Below are positions 7,845-17,248 of a stretch of 64,000 nt of DNA, in pieces (the first letter of the stretch is position 1; every line of letters begins with the position of its first letter). The notes under the pieces were generated by a model. It did no database searches, was not told the DNA's origin, and was given only the letters and a program-made list of their open reading frames with translations. The position numbers were made by a program, and so were the translations under genes. This DNA comes from Caulobacter ginsengisoli (GTDB lineage: Bacteria > Pseudomonadota > Alphaproteobacteria > Caulobacterales > Caulobacteraceae). The stretch is taken from NCBI RefSeq assembly GCF_030814835.1, contig NZ_JAUSVS010000009.1:124001-188000 (forward strand), given 5' to 3'.

Positions 7845-9554
7845 ATGGGTTTGATCAACAGGCGGGCCTGGCTGGGTCTGGCGGCGGGCGCGGCGGCGGC
7901 GCCGGCCATGGCGGCCACGGCCGCCGGGACGCGGCCCTGGGCGGTGACCATCCCCAGCCCTGGCCAGGGCGACTATGCCGGGGCCATCGAGCGCATCCGG
8001 GCCTGCGCCGAGCAGGAGATGACGGTCTGGGGCCTGCCGGGCATGACCCTGGCGATCACCGACGAACGCGGCTTCGAGGCGATCATCTCGCTGGGCTGGG
8101 CAGACCGCGGAGCCCGGAAGGCGGTGCAGCCGGGCCACTATTTCCAGATCGGCTCGATCTCCAAGTCCTTCGCGGGCCTGGCCCTGTTCCGCCTGGCCGA
8201 CCAGGGCAAACTTGATCTGTCGGCGCCGGCCGCCAGGGTGCTGCCCGGCGCGGCCTGGCCGGACGATCCGGGGGTCACCGTGGCGCGGCTGCTCAGCCAC
8301 ACCAGCGGCCTGCCCGGCAACGCCCCGATCTTCCCGCCCGCCCCGGACCAGACGCTGTGGACGGGCTTTGCGCCGGGTTCCGGCTTTTCCTACAGCAACA
8401 CCGCCTATGCGTTGCTGGGCAAGGTCCTGACCCAGCTGACCGGTCTGTCGACGCCGCAGGCGCTACAGGACCTGGTCATGCGGCCGCTGGGCCTGACCGG
8501 GATGCTCAGCGTGATCCGCAGCGCCGACCGCCACCTTTTCCCGCTCAGCTACTGGCCGGCTCTCAGCGACCGGGCGCCCCTGGTCGGCGGGCCGCTGGAT
8601 CGCGCGCCCTGGGTGGAGTCCGACTTCGCCGCCGGCTCGATCTCGGCCACCGCCGCCATGATGGCCCGCTACGCCCGCTTCCTGATGGCGGCCGGGCGCG
8701 GCCAGGGCGGGCCGCTGATGTCGGACGCCGCCATGGCGCGGTTCGTCAAACCCCAGACCCCGGCCGAGGAATTCGGCAAGGGCGCCCGCTACGCCCACGG
8801 CCTGGCGGTGACGGTGCTGGACGATCACGACTGCCTCTTCCACACCGGCGGCATGGTCTCGTTCAACTCGGCCCTGACCGTCGACCCGGTCAGCGGGGTA
8901 GGGGCCTTCGCCAGCGTCAACGCCGGGCTGATTCCCTATCGCCCCCGGGCGACCACCAACTATGCCTGCCAGGTCCTGCGAGCGGTGGTCGAGGGCCGGC
9001 CGCTGCCCGACCTGCCGACGATCAGCCGCGAGGCGCCGGTCGAGAACGCGGCCGACTATCTGGGCGTCTACGGCCAGGGTTCGCGGTTCGAGGTGAAGCC
9101 CGCGGGCCAGGGTCTGGCGCTGGACGGGCCGCAAGGCCATGCCCGGATGGAGCTCGCCGGACCGGACGTCTTTTCCACCGACGACGGCAGTTTCGCCCCA
9201 CTGGGCCTGCGGTTCGTCCGCGAGGGCGAGAAGGTCATCGGCTGCTGGTGCGGCGGAACCTTCTATGGCCGCGGCGGCGCCGCCGGGCCGCCGGCCGATC
9301 CCCGGCTGCGGGCGCTGGCCGGAACCTATTTCAGCAACAGCCCCTGGGAAGGCATCGTCCGGGTCTTCGCCCAGGGCGAGGAACTGGTCATGGGCGGGGC
9401 GATCCTGAAGCCGGCCCCCGACGGAACCTGGCGGTTCGAGGACCCGGAACTGGCCTGCGAGCGAGTGCGGTTCGAGGCGCCGCTGAGCGGGCGGCCCAGC
9501 CGGCTGTCGCTGTCGGGCAGCTGGTTCGAGCGTCTCGAGGACGGTGTGCAATAA
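7845..9554 (+). CDS. Exported serine hydrolase, beta-lactamase class C fold
   Basis: A 569-residue serine hydrolase of the class C beta-lactamase/D-alanyl-D-alanine carboxypeptidase superfamily. A twin-arginine-like signal (NRRAWLGLAAG) predicts Tat export. The catalytic SxxK is Ser104-Lys107 (GSISKSF), the YxN motif is Tyr183-Ser-Asn185, and an HTGG box at 333-336 replaces KTG. A C-terminal domain of about 180 residues follows the catalytic part, as in Pab87-type peptidases. Likely substrates are peptides or esters; a true beta-lactam resistance role is unsupported. A DUF4440-like gene follows about 100 bases downstream. Confidence 0.85.
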   Translation: MGLINRRAWLGLAAGAAAAPAMAATAAGTRPWAVTIPSPGQGDYAGAIERIRACAEQEMTVWGLPGMTLAITDERGFEAIISLGWADRGARKAVQPGHYFQIGSISKSFAGLALFRLADQGKLDLSAPAARVLPGAAWPDDPGVTVARLLSHTSGLPGNAPIFPPAPDQTLWTGFAPGSGFSYSNTAYALLGKVLTQLTGLSTPQALQDLVMRPLGLTGMLSVIRSADRHLFPLSYWPALSDRAPLVGGPLDRAPWVESDFAAGSISATAAMMARYARFLMAAGRGQGGPLMSDAAMARFVKPQTPAEEFGKGARYAHGLAVTVLDDHDCLFHTGGMVSFNSALTVDPVSGVGAFASVNAGLIPYRPRATTNYACQVLRAVVEGRPLPDLPTISREAPVENAADYLGVYGQGSRFEVKPAGQGLALDGPQGHARMELAGPDVFSTDDGSFAPLGLRFVREGEKVIGCWCGGTFYGRGGAAGPPADPRLRALAGTYFSNSPWEGIVRVFAQGEELVMGGAILKPAPDGTWRFEDPELACERVRFEAPLSGRPSRLSLSGSWFERLEDGVQ

Positions 9555-9656
9555 TGACCGGTGAGCGGTCGCCCGGGCGCGCCGCCGATTTCTTGGGCTG
9601 AACTGGTCCGACCGCCGCGCTGGCTCGTATTGCCCGGGCATCCGGCGGAGGTATCC

Positions 9657-10112
9657 ATGCGGCATTCCATTCTATTGCTCGTCGTCGTCGCAGCGCTCGG
9701 CGCTTCGGCGCCGGCCCCCATCCAGCCCCCGCCGGAGAAGGCGTTGCTGCAGGCCGAAGACGGCTGGATGGCCGCCATGCAGCGCCGCGACCGATCGGCC
9801 CTCGAGCGGTATCTGGCCCCGGAATTCAGCCTGGGCGGAATCGGCGAACCAGAGCGTGATCCGCTGCCGCGCGCGGTCTGGCTCGGCAATGCGATCGAGC
9901 ATCTGAAGGTCGATACGGTTCGTTTCGACCAGAGCCGCGTCACGGTCTGGGGCGACACCGCCCAGGTGCATGCGATCTTCACCTGGAGCGGAGCCTACGA
10001 GGGCGAAGCCTTCACCGACAAGGTCACCCTGATCGACACCTGGGTTCGCCGCGATGGCCGCTGGCAGGTGGTCTCGCGCCTGGTCGAAGCCTATCGCCCG
10101 CCGGAGCCCTAG
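9657..10112 (+). CDS. Exported NTF2/DUF4440-like protein
   Basis: A 151-residue protein from ATG 9657, with a short signal peptide (MRHSILLLVVVAALGASAPA) and a single NTF2-like cone-shaped domain of the DUF4440/SnoaL type. The pattern is AEDGWMAAMQRRDRSALERYLAPEFSL, then VTVWGDTAQVHAIFTWSG, then IDTWVRRDGRWQVVSRL. Such domains bind small hydrophobic ligands or act as isomerases, but no catalytic set can be assigned. The longer upstream reading to 9561 lacks homology. Confidence 0.8.
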   Translation: MRHSILLLVVVAALGASAPAPIQPPPEKALLQAEDGWMAAMQRRDRSALERYLAPEFSLGGIGEPERDPLPRAVWLGNAIEHLKVDTVRFDQSRVTVWGDTAQVHAIFTWSGAYEGEAFTDKVTLIDTWVRRDGRWQVVSRLVEAYRPPEP

Positions 10113-10196
10113 CCGCGAGACTGGGCATAGGTGAAACCCTCGTCCAGGCGCGCTAGGGTCGGACGGCCGGTTCGAACGGCTGGAGGACGGGTTGGC

Positions 10197-10685
10197 ATGA
10201 TGACCGAAGACCTGGCGGCCCTGGCGGCCGAGGTGGGCGAAAAGCTCAAGGCGCGGGGCGAGACCGTGGCCGTGGCCGAGTCCTCGTCCGGCGGGCTGAT
10301 CTCGGCGGCCCTGCTCTCGGTTCCCGGGGCGTCGGCCTATTACATGGGCGGGACGGTGGTCTACACCGCCCGGGCCCGGATGCGGCTGATGGACCTGCCG
10401 CGCGAGGCGGTGGCCGGCATGCGCTCGGCCAGCGAGCCCTACGCCCTGTTGCTGGCCCGGACGGCGCGGGAGAATCTGGGGGTGACCTGGGGTCTGTCGG
10501 AGACCGGCGCCTCGGGCCCGACCGGCAACCCCTACGGCGACGCCGCCGGACATACCTGCCTGGCCGTGGCCGGCCCCATCGAGGTCTCGATTACCCTGGA
10601 GACCGGCGTGAGCGACAGGCTGGCCAACATGCAGGCCTTCGCGGCGGCCTCGCTCAGACTGTTCTCGAAGATACTGGACGAGTAG
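10197..10685 (+). CDS. CinA C-terminal-domain protein (PncC-like)
   Basis: A 162-residue protein consisting only of the CinA C-terminal domain, the fold of PncC nicotinamide-nucleotide amidase, which converts NMN to nicotinate mononucleotide. It shows VAVAESSSGGLISAALLSVPGASAYYMGGTVVY and SETGASGPTGNPYGDAAG, the two halves of the active site. ESSSGG deviates from the usual ESCTGG, so this is a divergent subgroup and NMN amidase activity is not assured. The start is ATG 10197 or 10200. If active it would recycle NMN into the pathway served by nadC. Confidence 0.82.
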   Translation: MMTEDLAALAAEVGEKLKARGETVAVAESSSGGLISAALLSVPGASAYYMGGTVVYTARARMRLMDLPREAVAGMRSASEPYALLLARTARENLGVTWGLSETGASGPTGNPYGDAAGHTCLAVAGPIEVSITLETGVSDRLANMQAFAAASLRLFSKILDE

Positions 10686-10692
10686 CCCCCAT

Positions 10693-10743
10693 CGACCTTC
10701 GGCGCTGCGCGCCTCAGGTCACTTCCCCCGCAAGCGGGGGAAG
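10693..10743. repeat. Intergenic repeat, element B (single arm)
   Basis: This 51-bp unit matches the right arm of the element at 17358-17408 at 48 of 51 positions. It ends in the hairpin CTTCCCCCGC/GCGGGGGAAG. Only one arm is present. It lies 3' of the CinA-like gene in a 204-base convergent gap; the rest of the gap (10744-10889) shows no gene. Confidence 0.8.
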
Positions 10744-10889
10744 ATAGCCACAGGGCGGCCACGCGGCTTAAGCCGCGCGACCGCCCCGCAGACGCGGCCC
10801 ACGAACGCGGAACGTCATGCTTCCCGCCGGCGGGACGGAAAGGGCTGCCTCAGCCTCTCCGGACCCGCCGTCGCGATCAAATTCCAAAT

Positions 10890-13292
10890 TCAGGCCTTGG
10901 TATGCGCGCCATCTATGGATGTGCCGACCCGGCCGGCGGCCTCGACGGCGGCGGCCAGGGCCTGGGCCAGGCCTTCCAGGCTGTAGGGTTTGCGCAGCAG
11001 CGGCCAGGGGGCGGCCTCGGCGGCGGTCAGGGCCTCGCCGGTGTAGCCGGAGCTCAGCACGATGGGCAGGTTCGGCCGCTTCTTCACCGCCTCGATGGCC
11101 AGGTCCACGCCGGTGCGGCCGCCGGGCATGATGACGTCGGTGAGCAACAGGTCGGGCAACGGCTTGCGGCGAAGTTGGATCAGCGCCTGAGCGACGGTGT
11201 CGGCCCGGACGACCCGATGACCCAGTTCCTGAAGCAGGTTCTCGACCAGGTCGGCGACGTCGGCATCGTCCTCGACCAGCAACACCCGCATCGGGCGCAC
11301 GGTCGTGGCCGACCGGGAGGCCTCTGGCGCGGCCGGCTCGCCCCGGCCGAGCGGCAGGGTCATGCGGATGGTCGCCCCTTGGCCAGGAACGGACTCGATC
11401 TCGACCTCGCCACCGCTTTGGCGGGCGAAGCCGTAGACCTGGCTAAGGCCTAGCCCCGTGCCCTTGCCCACCGCCTTGGTGGTGAAGAACGGTTCGAAGG
11501 CGCGGGCGGCGGTCTCGGCGTTCATGCCCGGACCGGTGTCGGTGACCGAGACCCGCAGATAGCCGCCGGCGGGCAGGCCGGACTGCGGTTCGTCCAGGGT
11601 CAGCAGGCGGGTCTCGACCGTGATGACGCCCGAGCCGTCCATGGCGTCCCGGGCGTTGACCAGCAGGTTGAGCAGGGCCGCCTCGAACTGGCCGGCGTCC
11701 AGGCGGACCGGAAAGCCCGAGGCGCCCAGGTCCAGCTTCAGCTCCACCGCCTCGCCGACCGCCCGGCGATAGAGGGGCTCGCTCTCGGCGATCAGGGCGT
11801 CGATCAGCAGGGTCTCGGGCTTCAGCGGCTGGCGGCGCGAGAAGGCCAGCAGCTGCTGGGTCAGCCGCTCGCCGCGCTTGGCGGCGGACAGGGCCGCGTC
11901 GCTGAGCTTGGCGATGCGGACCGGGTCGGTGGGATAGCGCTGGATGATGTCCAGGGCCCCGACGATGACGGTCAGGAGATTGTTGAAATCGTGGGCCACC
12001 CCGCCGGTCAGCTGGCCGACCGCCTCCAGCTTCTGCGACTGCAGGAGGGCCGCCTGGGCGATGTCGCGCTCCGCCAATGCGGCGTCGACCCGCTCGGAGA
12101 GCAGCTCGTTCAGCCGCTGCAGGTCGGCCTCGACCTGCTTGGCCGAGGTGACGTCGAAGCCGATCCCGGCGAAGCCGATGAACTCGCCGGTCGGTCCGTG
12201 CCGGGGCTGGGAGAAGGACCGCAGCCAGCGCCATTCGCCGTCGGCCCGGCGATAGCGGGCCTCCAGCACGAAGGGCGCTCGCGAGGCCTCCCCGGCCACC
12301 TGCTCGCGCAGGACGCGGTCGATGTCCTCGGGATGCAGCCGGGTGCGCCAGTCGAGATTGACCGCGGCCTCATAGCTCTCGCCGACGAAATCGACATAGG
12401 CGGCGTTGGCGAAGTCGCGCCGGCCGTCGAGGCGCGAAACCCAGAGCAGGGCCGGGGCGCTGTCGGCCAGGGCGCGGAAACGGGCCTCGCTCTCGCGCAG
12501 GGCCTCCTCGGCCAGACGGCGGTCGGTGATGTTGAGGGCGTAGCCGACGATGCGGATCGCCCGGCCAGCAGCATCGCGCAGCACTTCGCTGCGGGCGTGG
12601 ATCCAGCGGATCTCGCCGGTCTCGGTCAGGACCCGATAGTCGATATCGTAATAGCGGCCGTCGGCGGCGGCCTGGCGATTGACCTCCTGCAGCCGTTCGC
12701 GGTCGTCGGGGTGCACTCGCTCGAGCAGGGCGGCGTAGCTGGGCGGATCGCCGGAGTCGGTGAAGCCCAGATTGTGGAACACCGAGCCGGACCAGTAGGC
12801 GGTCCCGTTGGCCAGGTCCCAGTCCCACAGACCCAGCCCCCCGGCCTCCTCGGCCAGCTTGAGGCGGGCCTCGGCGTGACGCTGCTCGACGGTGGCGGTG
12901 CGCAGGCGGATGAGGGCGGCGCGCAGGGCGGTGGTGACCACCAGGGTGGCGGCGCTGGCTACCGCATACAGCAAGCCGCCGCCCAGATGGGCTGGCGCCA
13001 GGGCGCCGTACCAGGGCGCGAAGATGCCGATCATCAGACCGATCAACCAGGCCGCCCAGCCCCAGCGCGGCCCGGCGTAGAGGGTGGCCAGCACATAGGC
13101 AGGCAGGAAGATGGAGAACGAGCCAAACTGCGGCGGCCAGCCTGTGGCCAGAATCCGCAGACCGGCGGCAGCGGCCAGGGCGGCGGCGGTGACGGCCAGG
13201 GCCTGCCAGAAGGGCGGCGGGCGAACGGGGATCAGACGCCAGACGAAGGCGTCCAGGCCGCTGTCGGGCGAGAGGTCGTCGGGCGCTGTCAT
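10890..13292 (-). CDS. Hybrid sensor histidine kinase with two PAS domains
   Basis: An 800-residue membrane-bound hybrid kinase. Hydrophobic helices occupy about residues 30-125. Two PAS/PAC units follow at about 145-260 and 265-385 (WDWDLANGTAYWS; FRALADSAPALLWVS). Next are a dimerisation domain with phospho-acceptor His434 (GGVAHDFNNLL), a HATPase with NLLVNARDAM, DTGPGM and GTGLGLSQVYGF, and a C-terminal receiver domain (from about 668) with Asp719. The HDFNN form of the H-box is typical of CckA-like hybrid kinases. The cognate output partner is not in the window, and the signal is unknown. Confidence 0.95.
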   Translation of the reverse strand: MTAPDDLSPDSGLDAFVWRLIPVRPPPFWQALAVTAAALAAAAGLRILATGWPPQFGSFSIFLPAYVLATLYAGPRWGWAAWLIGLMIGIFAPWYGALAPAHLGGGLLYAVASAATLVVTTALRAALIRLRTATVEQRHAEARLKLAEEAGGLGLWDWDLANGTAYWSGSVFHNLGFTDSGDPPSYAALLERVHPDDRERLQEVNRQAAADGRYYDIDYRVLTETGEIRWIHARSEVLRDAAGRAIRIVGYALNITDRRLAEEALRESEARFRALADSAPALLWVSRLDGRRDFANAAYVDFVGESYEAAVNLDWRTRLHPEDIDRVLREQVAGEASRAPFVLEARYRRADGEWRWLRSFSQPRHGPTGEFIGFAGIGFDVTSAKQVEADLQRLNELLSERVDAALAERDIAQAALLQSQKLEAVGQLTGGVAHDFNNLLTVIVGALDIIQRYPTDPVRIAKLSDAALSAAKRGERLTQQLLAFSRRQPLKPETLLIDALIAESEPLYRRAVGEAVELKLDLGASGFPVRLDAGQFEAALLNLLVNARDAMDGSGVITVETRLLTLDEPQSGLPAGGYLRVSVTDTGPGMNAETAARAFEPFFTTKAVGKGTGLGLSQVYGFARQSGGEVEIESVPGQGATIRMTLPLGRGEPAAPEASRSATTVRPMRVLLVEDDADVADLVENLLQELGHRVVRADTVAQALIQLRRKPLPDLLLTDVIMPGGRTGVDLAIEAVKKRPNLPIVLSSGYTGEALTAAEAAPWPLLRKPYSLEGLAQALAAAVEAAGRVGTSIDGAHTKA

Positions 13293-13432
13293 GCGCGATG
13301 GTTTTCCTTGTTCGGCCCGAACCCCGACAGATCAAAGCCAATACCGCGATCATGTCAGAGGCGGGGTTACGGGCGCAACAACGCCGAGCCGGGCGGCAAA
13401 ACGCGGTTCTGGCTTGACCGGACAAGCCGCCT

Positions 13433-14737
13433 TTGACCACAAACGCCCGGCTTGGCCTCTCGATCGGCCGCAACTGGGACGCCTCCCTCTTGAAGACGAC
13501 CGAACGCCAGTCCAGACGCCCGGGTATTTGGCTGGCAGCCCTGGCGCTGAGCGGCATGCTGGGCGGCTGTCTGACCGACTACCGGTTGGCGGCCGGGGCG
13601 GGACAGGCCCACGGCGTGGCCTCGGTGGCGCGGGGCTTTTCCGAAGCCTCGTTCAAGCGTCTGACGGCGGGCATGGACCCGGCCATGCGCAAGCTGGCCG
13701 CCCGCCACGATGGCCGCCGCAAGACCGACTACTGGGGCCGGCCGATCGGCTGGGGCAGCTACGATCTCTCGCGCCTGCCGACCCTGGGCGTGGGGGTGCT
13801 GACCGCCGAGGAAGCCATGCGGCTGAACGCCCTGCGGACCGGCGACGCCGAACCGCCGCCACCGGCCCGGCCCTTCGTCTTCAAGGGCAGCGCCGAGGAC
13901 CGCGCCCTGGCCGAGGACTGCCTGACCAAGGCCATCTATTACGAAGCCGCCGTCGAGCCGGGCGAGGGCCAGCAGGCGGTGGCCCAGGTCATCCTCAACC
14001 GGCTGCGCCATCCGGGCTATCCCAAATCGATCTGCGGGGTGGTGTTCGAGGGCTCGCTGCGGCCGACCGGCTGCCAGTTCAGCTTCACCTGCGACGGCTC
14101 CCTGGCCCGTGTGCCCGACCCCCGGCTGTGGGCCAACGCCCAGGCGGTGGCCAAACGGGCGCTGAGCGGCTTTGTCATGAAGGCGGTGGGGACGGCGACC
14201 CATTATCACGCCGACTATGTCGCCCCCTACTGGGCCCCGACCCTCTACAAGATCGTCCAGATCGGCCGGCACATCTTCTATCGCTGGACCGGTCCGGCCG
14301 GCATGCCCGCCGCCTTCACCGGCCGCTATGCCGGCGGCGAGGCCAATCTGTCGACCGAGGTGTTGACCGGCTACGACCCGCGCATCGCCGGCGCCCAGCT
14401 GCTCAACACCGAAGGCGCGGTCCACGGCCTGGCCGAGCCCCGCACGGTGACGCTGACGGTCGATGGGGAGGAGCGCACCTACACGGTCAACGCCTCGCCG
14501 GCCAACGGCGAAATCCAGATCCCTGTGCAGGGCGCGCTCAACCCTTCGCGGCCCAAGCCGACCCCCGAACAGATCAAGCAGATCAACGCCGAGATCGAGG
14601 CCCGCACCAGGACCTTCGACGACCCCGACGCCCCGATCGGCACCGCCCCCCGCGACGCCCCGCCCCGGCCGTTGTCATTGCCGCCAGTCCCGCCGTCCGA
14701 CAACGCGGGGGATCTGCCGCTGAGCAAGCCGAAGTAG
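13433..14737 (+). CDS. SleB-type cell wall hydrolase, probable lipoprotein
   Basis: A protein of up to 434 residues with a SleB/cell-wall-hydrolase-2 domain at about 155-290: DCLTKAIYYEAAVEPGEGQQAVAQVILNR, then CGVVFEG, CQFSFTCDG and HYHADYVAPYW. These enzymes cleave peptidoglycan, as in spore cortex lysis; here a role in wall remodelling is likely. The first codon at 13433 is TTG. A second TTG at 13490 would begin MKTTERQ and give a compact lipoprotein signal ending LGGC (Cys45 of the long form), so the shorter form is attractive. The C-terminus after about 330 is a Pro-rich tail. Neither start has a strong ribosome-binding site. Confidence 0.85.
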   Translation: MTTNARLGLSIGRNWDASLLKTTERQSRRPGIWLAALALSGMLGGCLTDYRLAAGAGQAHGVASVARGFSEASFKRLTAGMDPAMRKLAARHDGRRKTDYWGRPIGWGSYDLSRLPTLGVGVLTAEEAMRLNALRTGDAEPPPPARPFVFKGSAEDRALAEDCLTKAIYYEAAVEPGEGQQAVAQVILNRLRHPGYPKSICGVVFEGSLRPTGCQFSFTCDGSLARVPDPRLWANAQAVAKRALSGFVMKAVGTATHYHADYVAPYWAPTLYKIVQIGRHIFYRWTGPAGMPAAFTGRYAGGEANLSTEVLTGYDPRIAGAQLLNTEGAVHGLAEPRTVTLTVDGEERTYTVNASPANGEIQIPVQGALNPSRPKPTPEQIKQINAEIEARTRTFDDPDAPIGTAPRDAPPRPLSLPPVPPSDNAGDLPLSKPK

Positions 14738-14739
14738 CT

Positions 14740-15222
14740 CTACAGCCCGAACGCCTTGGCGTAGGTGATGGCCACCGGCTTTTCGAGCGCGCCCTCCGTC
14801 AGGGCCAGGCCCATGAACGAGCGGCCCTTGAACGGCGCGGCGACCTTCAGGGCCGCCTCGGCGGAGAAGCCGAAGCGCGGGTAGTAGCTGGGGTGGCCCA
14901 GCAGGATCACCGCCTCGATGTCCAGGTCGCGGCAGGCCTGCAGGCCGGCCAGGATCAGCCCCCCACCCAGGCCATCCTTCTGGCGATCAGGGCGGATGGC
15001 GACTGGGGCCAGGGCCGCGAAGGCCGCGCCGGTGTCGGTGGCGAGCGGGCTGAACAGGATATGGCCGACGACCGCGCCGCCTTCCTCGGCGACCAGTTCG
15101 ACCAGGGCGTCGCCGTCGGCCCGCAGCGCCTCGACCAGGTCGGCCTCGTCGGGCCGTCCGAAGGCGGCGGTTTCGACCGCGTGGATGGCCGGCCAGTCGC
15201 TGGGGACGGCCGGGCGGATCAC
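14740..15222 (-). CDS. GNAT family N-acetyltransferase
   Basis: A 160-residue GNAT acetyltransferase. The start is GTG 15222, overlapping the trxB stop (GTGA). It shows MIRPAVPSDWPAIHAVETAAFG, VGHILFSPL, LAPVAIRPDRQKDGLGGGLI (acetyl-CoA loop) and a C-terminal GHPSYYPRFGF, the pattern of the YhbS-type subfamily. The acceptor substrate is not known. Overlap with trxB implies translational coupling. The 3' end converges on the SleB-like gene with a 2-base gap. Confidence 0.9.
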   Translation of the reverse strand: MIRPAVPSDWPAIHAVETAAFGRPDEADLVEALRADGDALVELVAEEGGAVVGHILFSPLATDTGAAFAALAPVAIRPDRQKDGLGGGLILAGLQACRDLDIEAVILLGHPSYYPRFGFSAEAALKVAAPFKGRSFMGLALTEGALEKPVAITYAKAFGL

Positions 15223-16220
15223 CAGACGGCGATCTTCTGGGCTTCGGCGTGGCTGATCGGGTGGTGGGCGGCGGCGTGGTCCTGCTCGGCCAGGAAGCGC
15301 ACCGCCTCCAGGGCGGCCATGCAGCCCATGCCGGCGGCGGTGACCGCCTGGCGGTAGACGTCGTCGGTGACGTCGCCGGCGGCGTAGACGCCCTCGATGG
15401 CGGTGGCGGTTGTACCCGCCTTGATCTTCAGATAGCCCGAGCCGTCCATCTCCAGCTGGCCCTTGAACAGCTCGGACGCAGGGGCGTGGCCGATGGCGAT
15501 GAAGACGCCGTCGGCGTCCAGGGTCTGGGTCTCTCCGGTCTTCACCGATTTGAGCCGCACGCCGGTGACGCCCATGGGATCGGTCGCGCCCAGCACCTCG
15601 TCGATGGCGTGGTCCCAGATCACCTCGATCTTGGGATGGGCGAACAGCCGCTCCTGCAGGATGCGCTCGGCCCGGAACTCGTCTCGCCGGTGCACGACCG
15701 TGACCTTGCTGGCAAAGTTGGTCAGGAACAGCGCCTCCTCGACGGCGGTGTTGCCGCCGCCGACCACCACCACCTGCTTGCCGCGGTAGAAGAAGCCGTC
15801 GCAGGTGGCGCAGGCCGAGACCCCGAAGCCCTGGAAGCGCTGCTCGCTCTCGATGCCCAGCCACTTGGCCTGGGCGCCGGTGGCGATGACCAGGGTCTCG
15901 GCCAGCCACTCCTGGCCGCTGTCGCATTTAAGGCGGAAGGGGCGTTGCGAGAGGTCGGCCTCCAGCACGATGTCGTTGATGACCTCGGTCCCGACATGGG
16001 TCGCCTGGGCCTGCATCTGCTCCATCAGCCAGGGACCCTGGATGACGTCCGCGAAGCCGGGATAGTTCTCGACATCGGTGGTGATGGTCAGCTGGCCGCC
16101 GGGCTGGATGCCGGCGATCAGCACGGGATTGAGCAGGGCGCGGGCGGCATAGATGGCGGCCGTGTAGCCGGCGGGGCCGGCGCCGATGATCAGACAGCGG
16201 GTGGTGCGAGGTTCGGACAT
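15219..16220 (-). CDS. trxB: Thioredoxin-disulfide reductase
   Basis: TrxB reduces thioredoxin with NADPH through FAD and a redox cysteine pair. The 333-residue protein has the N-terminal FAD motif GAGPAGYTAAIYAARA and the active-site CATC (Cys137-Cys140). An NADPH-binding VVGGGNTAVEEA and the C-terminal GVYAAGDVTD follow. Length and motifs match the bacterial low-molecular-weight enzyme. It shares a 41-base divergent promoter region with pseG and is translationally coupled at its 3' end to a GNAT gene. Confidence 0.97.
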   Translation of the reverse strand: MSEPRTTRCLIIGAGPAGYTAAIYAARALLNPVLIAGIQPGGQLTITTDVENYPGFADVIQGPWLMEQMQAQATHVGTEVINDIVLEADLSQRPFRLKCDSGQEWLAETLVIATGAQAKWLGIESEQRFQGFGVSACATCDGFFYRGKQVVVVGGGNTAVEEALFLTNFASKVTVVHRRDEFRAERILQERLFAHPKIEVIWDHAIDEVLGATDPMGVTGVRLKSVKTGETQTLDADGVFIAIGHAPASELFKGQLEMDGSGYLKIKAGTTATAIEGVYAAGDVTDDVYRQAVTAAGMGCMAALEAVRFLAEQDHAAAHHPISHAEAQKIAVW

Positions 16221-16261
16221 GATGGACAGTATTTAGCGATGATTCCGCCAATCGCGAGCCG

Positions 16262-17248
16262 ATGAACGACAAACCCCAGAAACTTCCCCGCATCCTCTTC
16301 GTCTGCGAGGCCTCGCCGGAGTTGGGCGGCGGCCATGTCATGCGCTGCCTGACGCTGGCCCGGGCGCTGCAAGGCCAGGGCGCCGATTGCGTCTTCCTGA
16401 ACGGGACGGGGGTGGCGCGCATCCTGGCCGCCTTCGCGCCGGACATGGCGCTGAGCGAGGACGAGGCCGCCGACCTGGTGGTGCTGGACAGCTACCGCAT
16501 GGGCCGCGAGGTCGAGGACGGCTGGCGGGAGAAGGCCGGCGCCCTGGCGGTGATCGACGACCTGGCCCGGCCCCATCATGCCGACCTGGTGCTCGACCCC
16601 TCGTTCGGCCGCCATGCCAGCGACTATGAGGCGCCGACCGTGCTGGCCGGCCCGGACTACGCCCTGGTGCGGCGCGAGTTCGCCGAGGTTCGCCAAGCCG
16701 CCCTGGCGCGGCGGGGCGGGCCGGTGGCGCGGGCCCTGGTGGCGCTGGGGCTGACCGATGTCGGCGGGATCACGGGCCGGACCGTGCAGGCCCTGCTGCC
16801 GGGCCTGGGGGGCGTGGCGCTGGACGTGGTGGTCGGGTCGGGCGCCTACAGCCTGCCGGCGCTGCAGGCCCTGGCGGACCAGGGGGCGATCGGCCTGCAT
16901 GTCGACAGCCAGGACATGGCCGGCCTGATGAGCCGGGCCGACATCGCCATCGGGGCGGGCGGCGCCAGCCTCTGGGAGCGCGCCTGCCTGGGCCTGCCCG
17001 CCGTCACCCTGATCGTGGCCGACAACCAGCGGGACCTGGCCATGCGGCTGGACGGGGCGGGGGTCACCCTGGCGCTGGACGCCCGCTGGCCGGGGCTGGA
17101 GGCGCGGCTGGTTGAGATTTGGGGGAGGCTGGTCGGGGACGAAGCCCTGCGGCAGGGTTTGTCGCGGAGGTCGGCCGCCTTGTGCGATGGGTTGGGAGCT
17201 GGACGGGCGGCAGTGGCGCTATTGGCCCTGGTTAGCCAGGCTGGCTGA
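16262..17248 (+). CDS. pseG: UDP-2,4-diacetamido-trideoxy-altropyranose hydrolase
   Basis: PseG removes UDP from the 6-deoxy-AltdiNAc nucleotide sugar in pseudaminic acid synthesis. The 328-residue GT-B-fold protein has GGGHVMRCLTLA with the probable catalytic His25, VIDDLARPHHADLVLDPS, LVALGLTDVGG, and the C-terminal UDP-binding GAGGASLWERACLGLP. Pseudaminate decorates flagellin in Caulobacter and related bacteria. It is divergent from trxB and convergent with pseH across repeat element C. It is thus not co-transcribed with the other pse genes nearby. Confidence 0.9.
   Translation: MNDKPQKLPRILFVCEASPELGGGHVMRCLTLARALQGQGADCVFLNGTGVARILAAFAPDMALSEDEAADLVVLDSYRMGREVEDGWREKAGALAVIDDLARPHHADLVLDPSFGRHASDYEAPTVLAGPDYALVRREFAEVRQAALARRGGPVARALVALGLTDVGGITGRTVQALLPGLGGVALDVVVGSGAYSLPALQALADQGAIGLHVDSQDMAGLMSRADIAIGAGGASLWERACLGLPAVTLIVADNQRDLAMRLDGAGVTLALDARWPGLEARLVEIWGRLVGDEALRQGLSRRSAALCDGLGAGRAAVALLALVSQAG

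Noticed and set aside
7845..9554. Antibiotic-resistance beta-lactamase
   Set aside because: The fold and SxxK/YxN motifs fit, but the HTGG box and long C-terminal domain are those of housekeeping serine hydrolases.
10686..10889. A small gene in the gap after the CinA-like gene
   Set aside because: The only open frames are short and arginine-rich, overlapping repeat element B, and none has a convincing start or family.
13111..15357. A 748-codon plus-strand frame overlapping the kinase, SleB-like and trxB genes
   Set aside because: It crosses three real genes in another frame and its translation looks like arginine/proline-rich noise.
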